This document shows positions 23,992 through 33,516 of a stretch of 64,000 nt of DNA, piece after piece. The position numbers and the translations under genes were made by a program. Every line of letters starts with the position of its first letter. Position 1 is the first letter of the stretch. Source of the stretch: DATMNI01 sp035570275. Lineage in GTDB: Bacteria > Acidobacteriota > Terriglobia > Bryobacterales > Bryobacteraceae. The notes beneath the pieces were generated by a model. It was not told the DNA's origin, searched no databases, and saw nothing but the letters and a program-made list of their open reading frames with translations. The stretch lies in NCBI GenBank assembly GCA_035570275.1, contig DATMNI010000217.1, positions 1-64,000 on the forward strand, written 5' to 3'.

Positions 23992-25188
23992 TCAGTTATG
24001 TACACTGACTCCTGCTGGCAGCACTCCTGCTTGCGCCGTTTCCTGCTTGCGCCGCCGCACCTCCGCCTGCACCACCACCAGGCACATCAGCGTGCCCAGG
24101 GGATGCGCCCCAACCTCCACCAGGGGGTGGGATTTCAACGAGCGAAGCACGTCGATACTCTCGTCCTTCAAGGTTTCAAGCGCCTCCGATTCGCGTGGAT
24201 TCAGGCCGTATTCCGCGGCCAGCGCCGGCGCGTTCTCAAACAGACGAAGCCGCAGGCCCTGATCGTGCCGAAGATCGTAGATCACCTTGTTGAGCCGATA
24301 CGACGAAGGGTCCGGATGCTTGTAGAACTGGAATCCGCCCGCATCCTTGAAATCGTATTCCGCCTGCGGCTCCGGCGTGGAAGGCGCGCCCTTCTTGTTG
24401 GGGATGAAGCGCATCACCGCGTGGCCGTGGTGCCAGGTGGGCTGGTAGGTGAGCAACTCGCCGGGCTGATTCCCAATGGCACCGAACAACACCATCCAGG
24501 GCAGCATCTCCGTGTTGCCCACCTCATCCAGGCGCTCATTGGTCAGGTTGAGCAGCGCCTCATGATGGCCGCGCTCCATGTGAGCGATGGCCCACCAATC
24601 GAAGTCGAAAGCCGGCTGCGGATACTTCCATGTGCCGGGGTAGTGCGACATGCCGCCGCTGGCGATAATGGCGACGCGCTCGGGCCGGGATGCCACAATG
24701 TCCCGTATGGCGCGCCCGAGCGCGGCGCAGCGGCGTGCCGAGGGCAAGGGCGGCAGGTACGTGTTCACGAACAACGGGACCACCGGGATCTTGCGCCCTG
24801 CAATCACCCATTCGTACACGGCAGCGAAGGAGTGGCCCAGCTCGGCGTCCTGCGAATAGGCCATATCGAATTCGGCGCGCACCAGGCGGTCCAGCAGATC
24901 CTCCGCGAGCGGCATGTGGATCGGCAAATTGTATTCGTGACCCGCGAACCTGGCCTTCGAGGTTTCGCCAGCCACAATCGCGAAGGTCGGCACCGACGAC
25001 AGGAAAAAGGTTTCCAGGTGATCGCTGCCAATCACGATGGCGGCGTCCGGGCGGGCTTCCTCCAGCGAGTTGCCGAGTTCGCGCATAGCGGCGATGTCCG
25101 CATCCAGTTGCGCCGCGTCCTCGGTAGGCGGCCTGGTGAACAGTTGCGGCGCATGAACCGTCGCCATAGCTGTGACAATCTGTCCCAT
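23992..25188 (-). CDS. Gallate-type extradiol dioxygenase, fused LigB-LigA protein
   Basis: A 398-residue type II extradiol ring-cleavage enzyme. Residues 1-275 are a LigB-like catalytic domain with iron ligands H12 ('TVHAPQ'), H57 ('GSDHLE') and E227 ('NTEMLPW'), and the acid/base histidine H182 ('MSHYPG'). Residues about 285-380 are a LigA-like all-helical cap ('YRLNKVIYDLRHD', 'YGLNPRESEALE'). The beta-alpha fusion and length match gallate dioxygenases (DesB/GalA), which open gallate to 4-oxalomesaconate. Protocatechuate or 3-O-methylgallate activity is also possible. The neighbouring GalB-like hydratase fits the next step. Confidence 0.88.
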   Translation of the reverse strand: MGQIVTAMATVHAPQLFTRPPTEDAAQLDADIAAMRELGNSLEEARPDAAIVIGSDHLETFFLSSVPTFAIVAGETSKARFAGHEYNLPIHMPLAEDLLDRLVRAEFDMAYSQDAELGHSFAAVYEWVIAGRKIPVVPLFVNTYLPPLPSARRCAALGRAIRDIVASRPERVAIIASGGMSHYPGTWKYPQPAFDFDWWAIAHMERGHHEALLNLTNERLDEVGNTEMLPWMVLFGAIGNQPGELLTYQPTWHHGHAVMRFIPNKKGAPSTPEPQAEYDFKDAGGFQFYKHPDPSSYRLNKVIYDLRHDQGLRLRLFENAPALAAEYGLNPRESEALETLKDESIDVLRSLKSHPLVEVGAHPLGTLMCLVVVQAEVRRRKQETAQAGVLPAGVSVHN

Positions 25189-25232
25189 GTTCTATCTCCC
25201 CGGCAGGCCGGGAGGCCTGCACCACTCCTCAC

Positions 25233-25955
25233 TCATGAAAACTCGCTTGACACCTGCGGATAGATCCGCTGGAAAGCCTCGGCGTATCTGATATCCTTGC
25301 GCCCCCCGTTCCGCACCGCCTGCGTTCCGCGGCGCCTGGCGAGGTCGGAATAATACTCCCAGAGATGTTCCTGCGCCTCCATCGACTCCATGGCCTGGCG
25401 CTTGATCTCGTAAACCGGTGTGATGTCGAGCAGCACCTGCGGCTTGAACTCGCACTGTTCGGGCTGGTGCGGCTCGAAGATAAACACCGGCGGCGCGCCC
25501 AGCTTTTTGCCCTCGGCCGGATAGCCGGCAGCCTGGGCGTAGACCCGCGTGCGCAGCGTCAGGTTGGTGGCGTCCGGATGGTCGAAGTTGTAGGGGTCGG
25601 CGAGGGAGTGGGTCAGCACAAATTCCGGTTGGTGCTGGCGGAATTCGACCACCATTTCGTGAACGGTTTCGTCGGTGGGACGAATCGGGTAGTCTCCGGA
25701 ATCGAAGAAACGGATCTCGGCGCCAAGGATGCCGGCGGCCTTCTCAGACTCCGCGCGCCGCGAGGTCTTGACACACTCCAGCGTCATGCCCGGCTGGCGC
25801 CAGAGGCGTTCAGACTCCCCCCGCTCACCGTAGGACAAGCACAGAATACGCACACGATAGCCGCGCTGGGCGTAGAGCGCGATGGCTCCGCCCGCGCGCC
25901 ATACGAAATCGGCCGCGTGGGCACTCACTACCAGAATGCTTTTGTTGGAATCCAT
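25233..25955 (-). CDS. galB: PIG-L/LmbE-family metal-dependent hydratase, GalB-like (4-oxalomesaconate hydratase)
   Basis: A 240-residue PIG-L-fold protein with the metal motif H13-x-x-D16 ('SAHAADFVWRAGG') and a second histidine at 126 ('NFDHPDATN'). Although the fold is known for deacetylases, Pseudomonas GalB of the gallate pathway belongs to it and hydrates 4-oxalomesaconate/4-carboxy-2-hydroxymuconate. The 'HAADFVWRAGGAIAL' opening is the GalB-type variant, as far as I recall. It lies directly upstream of the gallate-type dioxygenase gene, which makes the product. Symbol given on family plus context; kinetics untested. Confidence 0.78.
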   Translation of the reverse strand: MDSNKSILVVSAHAADFVWRAGGAIALYAQRGYRVRILCLSYGERGESERLWRQPGMTLECVKTSRRAESEKAAGILGAEIRFFDSGDYPIRPTDETVHEMVVEFRQHQPEFVLTHSLADPYNFDHPDATNLTLRTRVYAQAAGYPAEGKKLGAPPVFIFEPHQPEQCEFKPQVLLDITPVYEIKRQAMESMEAQEHLWEYYSDLARRRGTQAVRNGGRKDIRYAEAFQRIYPQVSSEFS

Positions 25956-25965
25956 CGAATCCAGT

Positions 25966-26889
25966 CTAGGCGATCAACTCACCCGTATTGGTTACGGACA
26001 TTCGCCGAATCGCCTCCACCGAAAACCTGGCATCGAGCAGTTTCTGAGCGAACATGGCGAAACCATCGGACACCGGGGGATTGATGGTCTGTCCCAAATC
26101 GGTCGAGAGCACGCAACGCTCCGGGCCCACTTTGCGGATGCTGTCCAGCACAACCTCCCAGGGCGCCTTGCCAGTGTGCATGGTGGTGAAGCAGTGCTCG
26201 ATGAAGGCTCCCATATCCGCCAGCTCCAATTGCTCCTGGCCGCTGAGGTTCTGGGAAGGAAACTCGGCATGCGTCACCAGGACTTTCCGCAGTTTCATCT
26301 CGCGCGCCGCCCGCACCAGCGGGAAGATCTCGTGTCGTCCCAGATGGCCGGTGGCGAGGATCATGTCGTGGCGGGCGATCAGCTCCAGACAACTGCGCGT
26401 GGCCTGATTGATACTGCCGTCGGCATCGATCACCGTGAGCGGCGGCGGGGCGATCCCGGTTGCGGCCAGTTCGCGTTGGATCTTGGCCCAGAACGGCAGC
26501 TTGGTGCTTGGCCCGTCAACGCGCCCGGCTGTTTCGTTGGCCGCGTCCACGGTGGGCATCCACACGACCTTCGCCCCGGAGCGGCCGGCAAGCTCCACAG
26601 CCACCGGGTTAAGCCCGCCGATGCTGTGATTGAGCGTGAGAGCGCCGAAGGCCGCAATACCCGGAACGGCGCGGTTCACCACCTTGGCCCGCTCCGCCGT
26701 CGGGAAGTAGTGCGACTTCAAAACGAAGCCCTTCAACCCCCGACTCAGGAATTCCTCCGCCAAACCGACGTCGTCGATGCGTCTCTCGATTACGTCGGGG
26801 GCGACATGCACCTGGAGGTCGTACGCACCTTGAATCGCCTCCCAAGCTGACTCCGTAAGGGACATGGCTGCAGCAACCTGAGTGCTCAT
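25966..26889 (-). CDS. DUF6282-like amidohydrolase-superfamily protein
   Basis: A 307-residue TIM-barrel-type hydrolase. Candidate metal residues: 'VHVAPD' near the N-terminus (about 27-32), 'ATGHLGRHE' and 'VTHAEFP' (about 190-225), and 'STDLGQ' near the C-terminus. This is the DUF6282 pattern within the amidohydrolase superfamily; no substrate is established for it. As first gene of the ring-cleavage operon it could act on a pathway lactone or enol, comparable in role to LigI, but it is not clearly LigI. Ten bases separate it from galB. The promoter with a TCTGAT/ATCAGA palindrome lies at 26901-26945. Confidence 0.78.
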   Translation of the reverse strand: MSTQVAAAMSLTESAWEAIQGAYDLQVHVAPDVIERRIDDVGLAEEFLSRGLKGFVLKSHYFPTAERAKVVNRAVPGIAAFGALTLNHSIGGLNPVAVELAGRSGAKVVWMPTVDAANETAGRVDGPSTKLPFWAKIQRELAATGIAPPPLTVIDADGSINQATRSCLELIARHDMILATGHLGRHEIFPLVRAAREMKLRKVLVTHAEFPSQNLSGQEQLELADMGAFIEHCFTTMHTGKAPWEVVLDSIRKVGPERCVLSTDLGQTINPPVSDGFAMFAQKLLDARFSVEAIRRMSVTNTGELIA

Positions 26890-26900
26890 GGTAATTACGC

Positions 26901-26945
26901 AGTATGACAGGCGATGTGTGCCTCGTCAAGGTCTGATGTATCAGA
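26901..26945 (-). promoter_or_regulatory. Promoter and palindrome of the ring-cleavage operon
   Basis: On the minus strand: TTGACG (26924-26929), 17 bases, CATACT (26901-26906). Three bases upstream of the -35 is TCTGATACATCAGA (26932-26945), six-base arms around AC, a variant of the TGAYATRTCA sites. Confidence 0.65.
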
Positions 26946-26994
26946 GTGCCGGGGCCGGGGGCCGGGGGCCAGGGGCCGGTTGGCGAGTTTCGCG

Positions 26995-28020
26995 CTATGG
27001 CGAATCGGCGCCCAATGCCTTTCGGCGGCGGTATTCGGCCAAAGCACTCGCTGCCTCGGCGTCCCGGCCGCGGCGGCGGTACAGCAAGCCGAGAGAGTAC
27101 AGGGGCTCGGCCAGTTTCACGTCCAGAGCGGCAGCAGTCTTATATTCCTCGATGGCCGCATCGTTCCGGGCTTCGTTCTGCCGGGCCTCGTTCTGCCGGG
27201 CTTCGTTCTGCCGGGCTTCGCTCTCTCGGGCTTCGTCCTCAAGAACACGAGCCAGATGGTAATGGGCCAGGGCGAACTTCGGATCGTATTTCAACGCTTC
27301 CCGCAGGTTTTCTTCGGCCCCGCCGTATTGCTGCAGACGCAACTGGAGGTAACCCAGGTTGTGCGGCGGCCATGGAGATGGCGCGGGGAGCTGGCGGTTG
27401 AGGGCGACCGCTTTGGCAAAAGCCGCCTGCGCTTCCTCGGTCAGGCCCATCATGTCATAGGAAAGTCCGAGGTTGTCGTAGCCGCGCACCGAAGCTGGGT
27501 CCAGGCTGGTCACCCTCTTAAGCTTCTCGACGGCGTCGTCATACAACCGCTGACCGTAGTCCAGCCTGGCGAGCCAGTACAGATAGATCGGCTGGTTGGC
27601 GTGACGCTCGTTGAGGAGGGCGAGTTCCGTCCGCGAGGCCTTGACGTCCCCGAGATCGACCAGAGCCATGGCAAAGGTGAATCGGTCGCGATCGTCCAGT
27701 GGACGCAAGCCGTCGGCGCGCCGGAAAGCCTGGACGGCCTGCTTCATTCGCCCGCTCAAAAACTCCAGGGCTCCGAGAAGAGCGCCCAGCGCGGCGGCAC
27801 GATCCGGCAGCGCCTCGGAACCAGTGGCGCCCGCCGGAGTCTTTTCCAGCAGGATGGCTTCCAAACGGTCGAAGTCCTTTTGCGAAAATGCCGCGGTTAC
27901 GGCCTGGCGCTCATCAGGCGTCAGCGGCGCATTCTGGATTCTCTCCAGTAGACGTCCACTGGTTTGCCCAAGCAGCGGAATCGCCGCCAGCAGCGCTACG
28001 CATATCCTGCTCGCCCGCAT
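26995..28020 (-). CDS. Exported TPR protein with an expanded QNEAR repeat
   Basis: A 341-residue protein with a signal peptide (about 1-19) and several tetratricopeptide repeats, for example 'DNLGLSYDMMGLTEEAQAAFAKAV' (landmarks DNLGLSY and AQAAFAKA) and 'LYSLGLLYRRRGRDAEA'. TPR arrays mediate protein-protein contacts. Between two repeats lies a charged helix made of five near-identical 15-bp units (27166-27240), reading EAR-QNEAR-QNEAR-QNEAR. ATG 28020 overlaps the stop of the upstream TPR gene as TGATG, so the two are translationally coupled. Confidence 0.82.
   Translation of the reverse strand: MRASRICVALLAAIPLLGQTSGRLLERIQNAPLTPDERQAVTAAFSQKDFDRLEAILLEKTPAGATGSEALPDRAAALGALLGALEFLSGRMKQAVQAFRRADGLRPLDDRDRFTFAMALVDLGDVKASRTELALLNERHANQPIYLYWLARLDYGQRLYDDAVEKLKRVTSLDPASVRGYDNLGLSYDMMGLTEEAQAAFAKAVALNRQLPAPSPWPPHNLGYLQLRLQQYGGAEENLREALKYDPKFALAHYHLARVLEDEARESEARQNEARQNEARQNEARNDAAIEEYKTAAALDVKLAEPLYSLGLLYRRRGRDAEAASALAEYRRRKALGADSP
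27166..27240. repeat. 15-bp coding minisatellite (five units)
   Basis: Units CCGGGCTTCGTTCTG (three nearly exact) plus two diverged copies, in frame in the TPR gene and encoding the five-residue period QNEAR. Confidence 0.92.
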
Positions 28021-29579
28021 CAGTAAGGTTTCACCTCCACACTGCGGAGCATCAGTTCCATCGCTTTGCCGCGCTCTTCGTCGAGCGTCTGGAGGCGTGC
28101 GGCCTGCTCTTGGGCCCGCGGATCGTGGGCGCGCTGATACATCGCCAGCAGCGTGCTGTTGGCTTGAAAACTGTCGGGGCTGAGAGACAAGGCGCGCGCA
28201 ATGGCTGCTTTGGCGTCATCCAGGCGGTCCTGATGCATACGGACATTGGCCAGTTCTGCGTAGGCTTCCGCAAAGGACGGCGCCTGCCGGACGGCCCGTT
28301 CGAGGAAGAGCGCGGCTTCGTCGAAGTTCTGGTTGATGCGGGCGATGCGGCCGAGAAAGTAGGCCGCGCCGGTCTCGGTTTTCGGAACCTTGCTGACGAT
28401 CTCCATTTCGTTGCGGCAGTTATCATAGTCGTCGGCTGCGAAGTAGGCCACACCCAGGGCGAAGTGTCCCCGGGGGTCTTCGGGCCGTGCCGCGATGTAG
28501 GTTTGAAAATACGGGATGGCGCTGGCCGCGTCGCGGGCGTTGAGGACGATGGATCCCATGGCGTGGTTGTAGTCCGGATTGCGTGGGTCCAGCGCCAAGG
28601 CCTTCTCCACGGACTTACGGGCGTCGATCGGCAGTTTCAGTTCGACCAGGATCATGCCGAACAGAAAATGGACTTGCGGATCGGCCGGAGTCAAGTCCCG
28701 GGCATGCCCCAGGTACCCAAGAGCTCCCTCCAGATCGTGCATGCGGTAGGCTATCCGCGCCAGCTCAAGCAAGTGCCGGGGATTAGCTGGCTCGGCGACG
28801 GCCAGACGTTCCAACGTCCTTCTGGCATCGTTCAAACGGTTCACCTGCTCGTAAGCGATGACGAGCTGCCGGAGCGTCTCGGGCGATGCGGCCCCTCGGA
28901 GATCCAGGGCCTCCACCAGCGTCACCACCACGGTAGCGGCGCGGCCGCCGGTTGCCAGCGCGGGGAGAATCGGCTGGACGTCCGCCTCCGAGAACTCGGC
29001 GGCGCTGGCCAGCCGGCGGGCCGCTTCGGACGCTTCCGGCAGGCGGTTCAGAGCCGCCAGATCGCCGCACCGCAACGCCAGGGCGGGTGGGCGTGCGGCT
29101 TCATCCTTCGATAGCCGTGCCAGCTCCCGGAGAGAGTCGGCGTACCTTCCTTGCTGCTGGTAAAGCGCAGCCAATGAAAACCGGGCCTCGGGGTCATCCG
29201 GCTTCACCGCCAGTACGTGCTGCCAGGCGGCAGTGGCACAACGCGAACCTTCACCCTGCTGGCGCGGGCTGAGCTGGCAGGAACGGGCCAGATTCTGCCA
29301 CGCAGGTGTGAGACCCGGGGCCAAGGCAACGGCACGTTCGAAGTCCTTCCGTGCCTCGGCCAACTGGTTCCGCCGCGCATGGATGACGCCAAGCAAATTC
29401 AACAGGCCGGCGTCCTTGGGGTGTAACTGCAATGCATCCGAGACCAGACGGAACGCCTCCGGAAGGTTGCCGGCCTGGATGAATTCCTGAATGGCGTCCA
29501 CGGAGGCGCCGGAAGGCGGGGTCTGGCCGCACAGCGGCAGCATCCCATAGGCGATCAGAACAGCGACGAACTTAGTCAC
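28020..29579 (-). CDS. Exported multi-TPR protein
   Basis: A 519-residue protein with a signal peptide (about 1-18, 'LPLCGQ') and roughly ten to twelve TPR units throughout, for example 'GLLNLLGVIHARRNQLAEARKDFERA' (landmarks LLNLLGVIH and AEARKDFERA) and 'HFALGVAYFAADDYDNC'. No enzymatic domain is seen. It is coupled to the next TPR gene by a TGATG overlap. Likely a periplasmic or envelope scaffold; it directly precedes a broken Oar-like gene on the same strand. Confidence 0.84.
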   Translation of the reverse strand: MTKFVAVLIAYGMLPLCGQTPPSGASVDAIQEFIQAGNLPEAFRLVSDALQLHPKDAGLLNLLGVIHARRNQLAEARKDFERAVALAPGLTPAWQNLARSCQLSPRQQGEGSRCATAAWQHVLAVKPDDPEARFSLAALYQQQGRYADSLRELARLSKDEAARPPALALRCGDLAALNRLPEASEAARRLASAAEFSEADVQPILPALATGGRAATVVVTLVEALDLRGAASPETLRQLVIAYEQVNRLNDARRTLERLAVAEPANPRHLLELARIAYRMHDLEGALGYLGHARDLTPADPQVHFLFGMILVELKLPIDARKSVEKALALDPRNPDYNHAMGSIVLNARDAASAIPYFQTYIAARPEDPRGHFALGVAYFAADDYDNCRNEMEIVSKVPKTETGAAYFLGRIARINQNFDEAALFLERAVRQAPSFAEAYAELANVRMHQDRLDDAKAAIARALSLSPDSFQANSTLLAMYQRAHDPRAQEQAARLQTLDEERGKAMELMLRSVEVKPY

Positions 29580-29678
29580 CGGAATTTGCGCGTCGGCGCC
29601 CTCGCTTGCGATTGTAACTCGTGCCGGCGCCCGGCGCGACTCCCCGCTGGAGGCCTCTACCGCGCCCCCCGGCCCGCG

Positions 29679-32600
29679 CTAGAACGTGAATCGGCCGACC
29701 AACTGGATATTTCTCGGCTGCGAAACGGTGCCATTCCAGGTTCCGAAATTGGGGCTGGAAGGATCGTTATTAAACGGCGTACAATCGCCAAACGCCTGAC
29801 CATCGCAAGTGAAGTAGTGGTTGTTCAGCACATTGAACGCTTCGGCGCGAATCTCGATATGCGCGCGCTCTTTGAAAGTGAATTTCTTCGAGAGCGAGAT
29901 GTTGGTATCGCGATACGGCGACCCTCGCACCGAGCTGACGCGCGGACCGGTGCCGAGATTATTCCCGTTGGCGAAATTGGCGCTCGGTTCGAAAGCAGCG
30001 GCGCTGAACGCCGGTTTGTTCACATCGAACGAGCCCCAGGATTGAGTCAGTACGTTTCCGGTGATGGCCGGAATGCACTGCGCCTGAAATTGCCCGGGAA
30101 CGCCGCAGACGGTGGAATCGCGGAAGTACAACGGCATTCCCGATGTGAACTTCATGCTGGTTGCCAGGGTCCACCCACCGAAGAGGTGATTGGTGAAGCC
30201 AGTGCCGTTGAACCACTTTTTACCGGCTCCGAGCGGCAGGTCGTAGGTGGCCAGAATCGAGACCGTATTCGGAATGTCGTCCGGGGAAAGCGACTTATTG
30301 CGGCTCCCCTGGAAGGGATTGATCACGCCGCCGATCCCGCCGTAGCCGGCGGTGGCCTGCGTGGTCGAAGAAGCATCGGTAGTGAGCCGGGACCATGTGT
30401 AGCTGGCACCCAGATAGAGGCCGTTCCGGAAGCCCTTTTCCAGCTTTGCCTGGAACGATTGGTAGATCGAGGTGCCCTGGTTTTCGTTCTCTCCGGTCAG
30501 CCCTCCGCAAAACTGCGGGTAGGGCACCAGCGCTTGCGCCACGGTGGGCTTGCAGGTGCCGCCATCGTTCAGGGTCTGGACCCAATTCGAGTAGGGCGCG
30601 CTTACGCCGAAGAGTGAGGTCTCTCCAGGCTGAAAAACCGTGTTCAGTTTCGTGCTTCCCAGACTGGTAAGGAGCGCGGGGTTCAGAACATTGAGTGGCT
30701 GCATTTGCGAGGGCAGATGAGTACCCTTGTTGCCAATGTAGGCCACGCTCACGATGCTGCTGTTGCCGATTTTGCGCTCCACTGTCAGGTTCCACTGCTG
30801 CGTATAAGAAAGGTGGTTGGCATAAGTCGGACGGTAGTTTGGACCATTGGTCCCGTTGTCGGAACTTAGGCTGATGTTAGGCGCCGTACTGTAAGCCGGG
30901 AAGCCCTTGTCCAGGTAGAAGGAGGGCTCATAGCCGCTGGCCGAGCTGCCAAACGAGAGTTGCGGGTTAAAGCCGTCGAGAGACATGCCGCCGCCCCAGC
31001 CTGGGTAAAATGCCTGCGTATAAAAAACGCCATAGCCCGCGCGCACGACGGTCTGGTTGTCCAGGCGGTAAGCCGCGCCCACACGGGGCCCGAAACCGCC
31101 GTTGAACGGAGTCTCCGGGTAACGGACACCGGCACTGGCGGCGCCAAACTTGTTGCCGGCGTAGGCGACGCTCCCGGGCAGATTCCCCGCGCCGGGGTTG
31201 GGGGCAAAGCTGAAGAAAGCCAACTGGTCGCTGGTTTCGTAAGTGGGCGTGAATTTATCCCACCGGAGTCCGTAGTTCAGGGTCAGCTTGGATGTCACCT
31301 TCCAGGTATCGCCGGCATGCAGCGAAACGCCAGCTGCTGAGCGCCATATTTGGAGACATTGTGCACCTGCAGGCTGCCGTTGTCGACTGCGCCCACCACC
31401 AGGCTGGCGAAAGCATCGCCGCTGGGGGTGCCGTTCAACGCCGTGGATAACGCCGAGAAGTTCACCGAACCGGCCTCGCCGTTGGCCGACCGGAAAACCT
31501 GCGCCAGATGGCGGTATTCGCCGCCGACGCGTAGCGTATGCGCGCCATGGACCCAGGTGATCAACTCATTGACGATGTGCGAGGGACGGGTGGTTTTGTT
31601 CAGGGTTCCCGCGCCCTGGTTATTGCCCCAACCCGCAAACGTGCTGACGCCATTACCCGAAAAGCCGGCGGAAGGAGAAGCGTTATAGGCGACGGCGTTC
31701 GGGACTTGAATCGCGGTCGGACTCTGGCCCGTCACCGACCCGTAGCCTTCGTTGCGGTTGCCGTAGCCGTAAGCGAAGTGGCTCAAGAGCGTGGGAGTGA
31801 AGATGTGATCCCAGTTGAAGCGGTTCACCCAGGCGTCCTCCGGATTGGCGGGACTCGAAGTACAGAGTTGCACGGGTAGCGCACACTGTTGGTTCGGCTG
31901 GGTATCCTGACGCCAGATGGTTACGAAGAGATGGTCCTTCTCGCCCCAATAATGGTCGATTTTGTACAGATAGTGATTGACGTTGGAGAGAATGCCGTCG
32001 GAGACGGGCTGGGCCAGGAAGTTGTTGTATGGGCCGGCGCCCGTGGTGGGCGGCAAGAAACTCATCCACTTGAGAGCGATCGGGCTTTGCTCGCTGGACG
32101 GAATCTGATTGTTCGGGTACGGGGTGCGATTGATGACGCCACTGGTTATGGTCTCCGTCTTGGGATCGTAGATCGGCAGGCCCAAGTCCGAGAAGTTGCC
32201 GGTGCGCTCCTGGGTTGAAGGAATCGAGATCAACGGACGGGTGGCGCCGCCGAGGCTGCGCAGGTACTCCTCGTCGTGGAAGAAATACGTCTTGTGTTTG
32301 GGCCCCCAGACGAAATGCACTTTGGGAATCTTGACCGGACCGCCGATAAAGCCGCCGTATTCGTTTTCGTTATCTTTGGGCCGCTGATCGCCCGGGCCGC
32401 GGTTGTTGGTAAACTGCACCGCGTTGAGGTCTTTGTTCCGGAAATACTCGAACACGCCGCCGTGGAACTGATCGGTGCCGCTCCTCGTCGTGACCATGAT
32501 CACGCCGCCGGTGGTGACGCCGTACTGCGGCTCATAGCTCGAGGTGAGCACCCGCACTTCGCTCACCATATCGGGCGTGGTGGGGAAGTCGAAAAACGAC

Positions 32601-33223
32601 ACCATGCCGCTTTGCGACATAGTGCCTTCCTGCATGCTGGCTCCATCCATCACAGCTTCGTCGCCCATTTTCAGTCCGCCGTTGATGCGGGCATTGAAAG
32701 CCTGCGGGCTGGTCCCGGTATTGACGCCTGGCAGGAAAGTAATAAACTGTACCGCGTTGCGTGGTGTCCCGGCAGCCACCAGCAGCGGCAATTCATTGAT
32801 CACCTGGGGCGAGATGCCCTCCTGCCTGGCGCCATTGTCGACGTTCAGTTGTCCGGCTTCCGCCGTGACCTCCACTTTGGTGGTGGCATCGCCAACCTGC
32901 AGACCCACGTCAAGGCGGATGGGCTGATTGGCAAGCAACTGGATGCCATGCTGAACGTACTCGGTAAACCCCGGAGACGCCACACTCAAGTCGTAAGAGC
33001 CGGGCGCCACACTCGGGAATTCGTAGCGGCCGTCGCTATCGGTTTGGACTGTCGTTTTCAACGACCGCTCTGACTGCGTAAGAGTGACTGTGGCATTTGG
33101 CACAGTCGCGCCCGAAGCGTCGGTGACGCGGCCGCCCACGTTGGCATTTTGACTTTGGCCGAAGGTAGCCGCGGCGAATAACAGCAGAGCGGCGAACGGT
33201 TTCAAGAATATGCGGCTTGGCAT
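29679..33223 (-). pseudogene. Oar-like TonB-dependent receptor split by a one-base frameshift
   Basis: The N-terminal part (33223 down to 31295) has a signal peptide, the carboxypeptidase-regulatory domain ('NVGGRVTDASGATVPNATV'), the plug and the first half of the barrel. It then runs into 'RCMPAIPGR' and a stop. The C-terminal half continues in another frame from 'LHAGDTWKVTSKLTLNYG' to the terminal 'VGRFTF'. The other Oar genes show that 'SWKVTRKLTL'-type sequence should be continuous with the upstream 'YGAQQLAF'. One missing base near the A-run at 31325-31327 (minus-strand TTT) explains this. Corrected length would be about 1180 residues. It may be a true pseudogene, a homopolymer phase switch or a sequencing error. 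Confidence 0.85.
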
Positions 33224-33516
33224 ATAAGTCTCCGGGTTTTGGACCCTCGCTGAGTTACGAGTAATGGCGGTAACTTGGATCGCCGTTGCTCGTGACCGTT
33301 GATGTCTACATGGGCCGAGCGCCAGACTGTGGACTGGACCGCGCGGCTTGTCATGGAAGCTTTAACGTTATCTGGAAGTGTATGGCTGATTCCAAGACCT
33401 GTCAAGCCATTTGCCAACCCTTTTGATCGAATATGAACATCTCGCGTGCGGCGCAGGAGGCTGGGGGTCGGGGGCTGAGAAACAGATGCCGGATGCCGGT
33501 GGCTGGTGTGCGGGTC

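Noticed and set aside
26946..26977. GGGGCCGG-type tandem run as a terminator
   Set aside because: It is a GC-rich simple repeat without a stem-loop plus U tract; probably neutral low-complexity sequence between the TPR gene and the operon promoter.
27166..27240. CRISPR-like short repeats
   Set aside because: The units are contiguous 15-mers without spacers and stay in the reading frame of a TPR gene; no cas genes are present.
31295..31330. Programmed -1 frameshift in the split Oar gene
   Set aside because: There is no canonical slippery heptamer or obvious downstream structure, and the other three Oar genes are continuous; a base deletion is simpler.
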